Of a stretch of DNA of 64,000 bases, positions 63,801 to 64,000 are shown piece after piece. The DNA lies in the NCBI GenBank assembly GCA_030704615.1, contig CM060733.1, forward strand, positions 44,268,001-44,332,000, given 5' to 3'. The position numbers were made by a program, and so were the translations under genes. This DNA is from Takakia lepidozioides (Eukaryota; Streptophyta; Takakiopsida; Takakiales; Takakiaceae). The notes beneath the pieces were generated by a model that worked only from the letters and a program-made list of their open reading frames with translations, ran no database searches and was not told where the DNA came from. Each line of letters opens with the position of its first letter. The first letter of the stretch is position 1.

Positions 63801-64000
63801 ATCCTTGCCTTGCTGCTAGCAGCTGACATGACAGCCTAGATTTGTTCTAGGAAACACCCAACTCCGCTTATCACACTAGTTCCTATTCTCAATTGCCTAT
63901 GCTACTCTCTGTATTCCAACAGGCATTCACCTTTTTGCCCCGATTGTCCCACCATTGACTGGGGTCAGAAAAGTATTCTTTCCACAGCTTCTCCGTCTCT
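60814..64000 (-). CDS. Second PDF-motif/PPR-DYW protein (partial, runs off the window)
   Basis: Minus-strand exon 63738-60814 encodes 974 residues without a stop, exactly 101 more than the first locus, i.e. one extra P-L-S unit. An upstream exon (64000-63931) encodes KLWKEYFSDPSQWWDNRG and ends AAAAAG before GTGAAT. Splicing to 63738 (after GGTGCAG) completes an OSB-type PDF motif with VHPRGPDFKHKIT, SLWI and KKPAWVDGQL. The protein then has PPR motifs including five units spaced 303 bp, E-type motifs, and a DYW domain with HSEK and CGDCHT zinc ligands, ending CSCGDYW. Expected role: C-to-U editing in plastid or mitochondrion. The ATG at 63750 is in the proposed intron, so the true start lies beyond the window. 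The frame is open, so it may be functional. Confidence 0.8.
61684..63198 (-). repeat. Five 303-bp tandem units encoding PPR P-L-S triplets
   Basis: The minus-strand TTTGGAG word (CTCCAAA on plus) recurs at 61975, 62278, 62581, 62884 and 63187, exactly 303 bp apart. The units are more diverged than in the first gene (CGCI/CGSI, VKAG/FKSG/MIKAG variants), so this array is older or less homogenised. Confidence 0.88.

Overview
This window is nuclear DNA from a land plant, most likely a seed-free one (moss, lycophyte or fern). The evidence is DYW-type PPR genes of the organellar RNA-editing class, OSB-type PDF motifs, a DUF4050 gene with plant-style introns, and a large load of plant retrotransposons. 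I cannot name the species. No rRNA gene, CRISPR array or bacterial operon is visible.

Layout. 1-4.6 kb: satellite-like tandem repeats (about 107 bp) carrying several copies of a roughly 300-bp SINE-like unit with a tRNA-like 3' end. 6.1-6.4 kb (-): one RRM exon. 7.8-11.5 kb (+): two or three OSB-type PDF motifs followed by a long PPR-DYW exon with four 303-bp tandem units. 12.4-14.7 kb: duplicated non-coding blocks. 16.87-28.30 kb (+): Ty3/gypsy-like element 'A'. 32.28-33.60 kb (+): an intact four-exon DUF4050 gene. 34.4-34.5 kb: a tRNA-derived SINE. 35.07-40.07 kb (+): gag-protease remnant 'C'. 40.9-44.0 kb (-): decayed MULE-like transposase gene. 44.9-46.8 kb (-): PPR pseudogene. 46.97-57.97 kb (+): an exon-intron gene resembling plant Transposase_24 proteins, split by retrotransposon 'B' (47.35-57.49 kb). 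58.6-59.9 kb: gag-protease remnant 'D'. 60.8-64 kb (-): a second PDF-PPR-DYW gene, inverted relative to the first and cut by the window end.

The most interesting system is the A/B retrotransposon family. The domain order is gag with two zinc knuckles, aspartic protease, a C5-cytosine DNA methyltransferase, one in-frame stop in a readthrough-like context, reverse transcriptase, RNase H, integrase (H2C2 and DDE) and a C-terminal PHD finger. In both copies the ends are not ordinary LTRs. A segment 'b' sits at the 5' end, and the 3' end reads a-b-a, which is a split-direct-repeat layout. Copy B has an exact 4-bp target-site duplication (TCAT), so these termini are real insertion ends. The methyltransferase and PHD finger suggest an element that could write or read chromatin marks at its own insertion sites; that role is inference. 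Both copies are now broken by stops, frameshifts and deletions.

The second notable point is the joining of ssDNA-binding PDF motifs to a PPR-DYW protein at two loci, with PPR triplets amplified in exact 303-bp steps.
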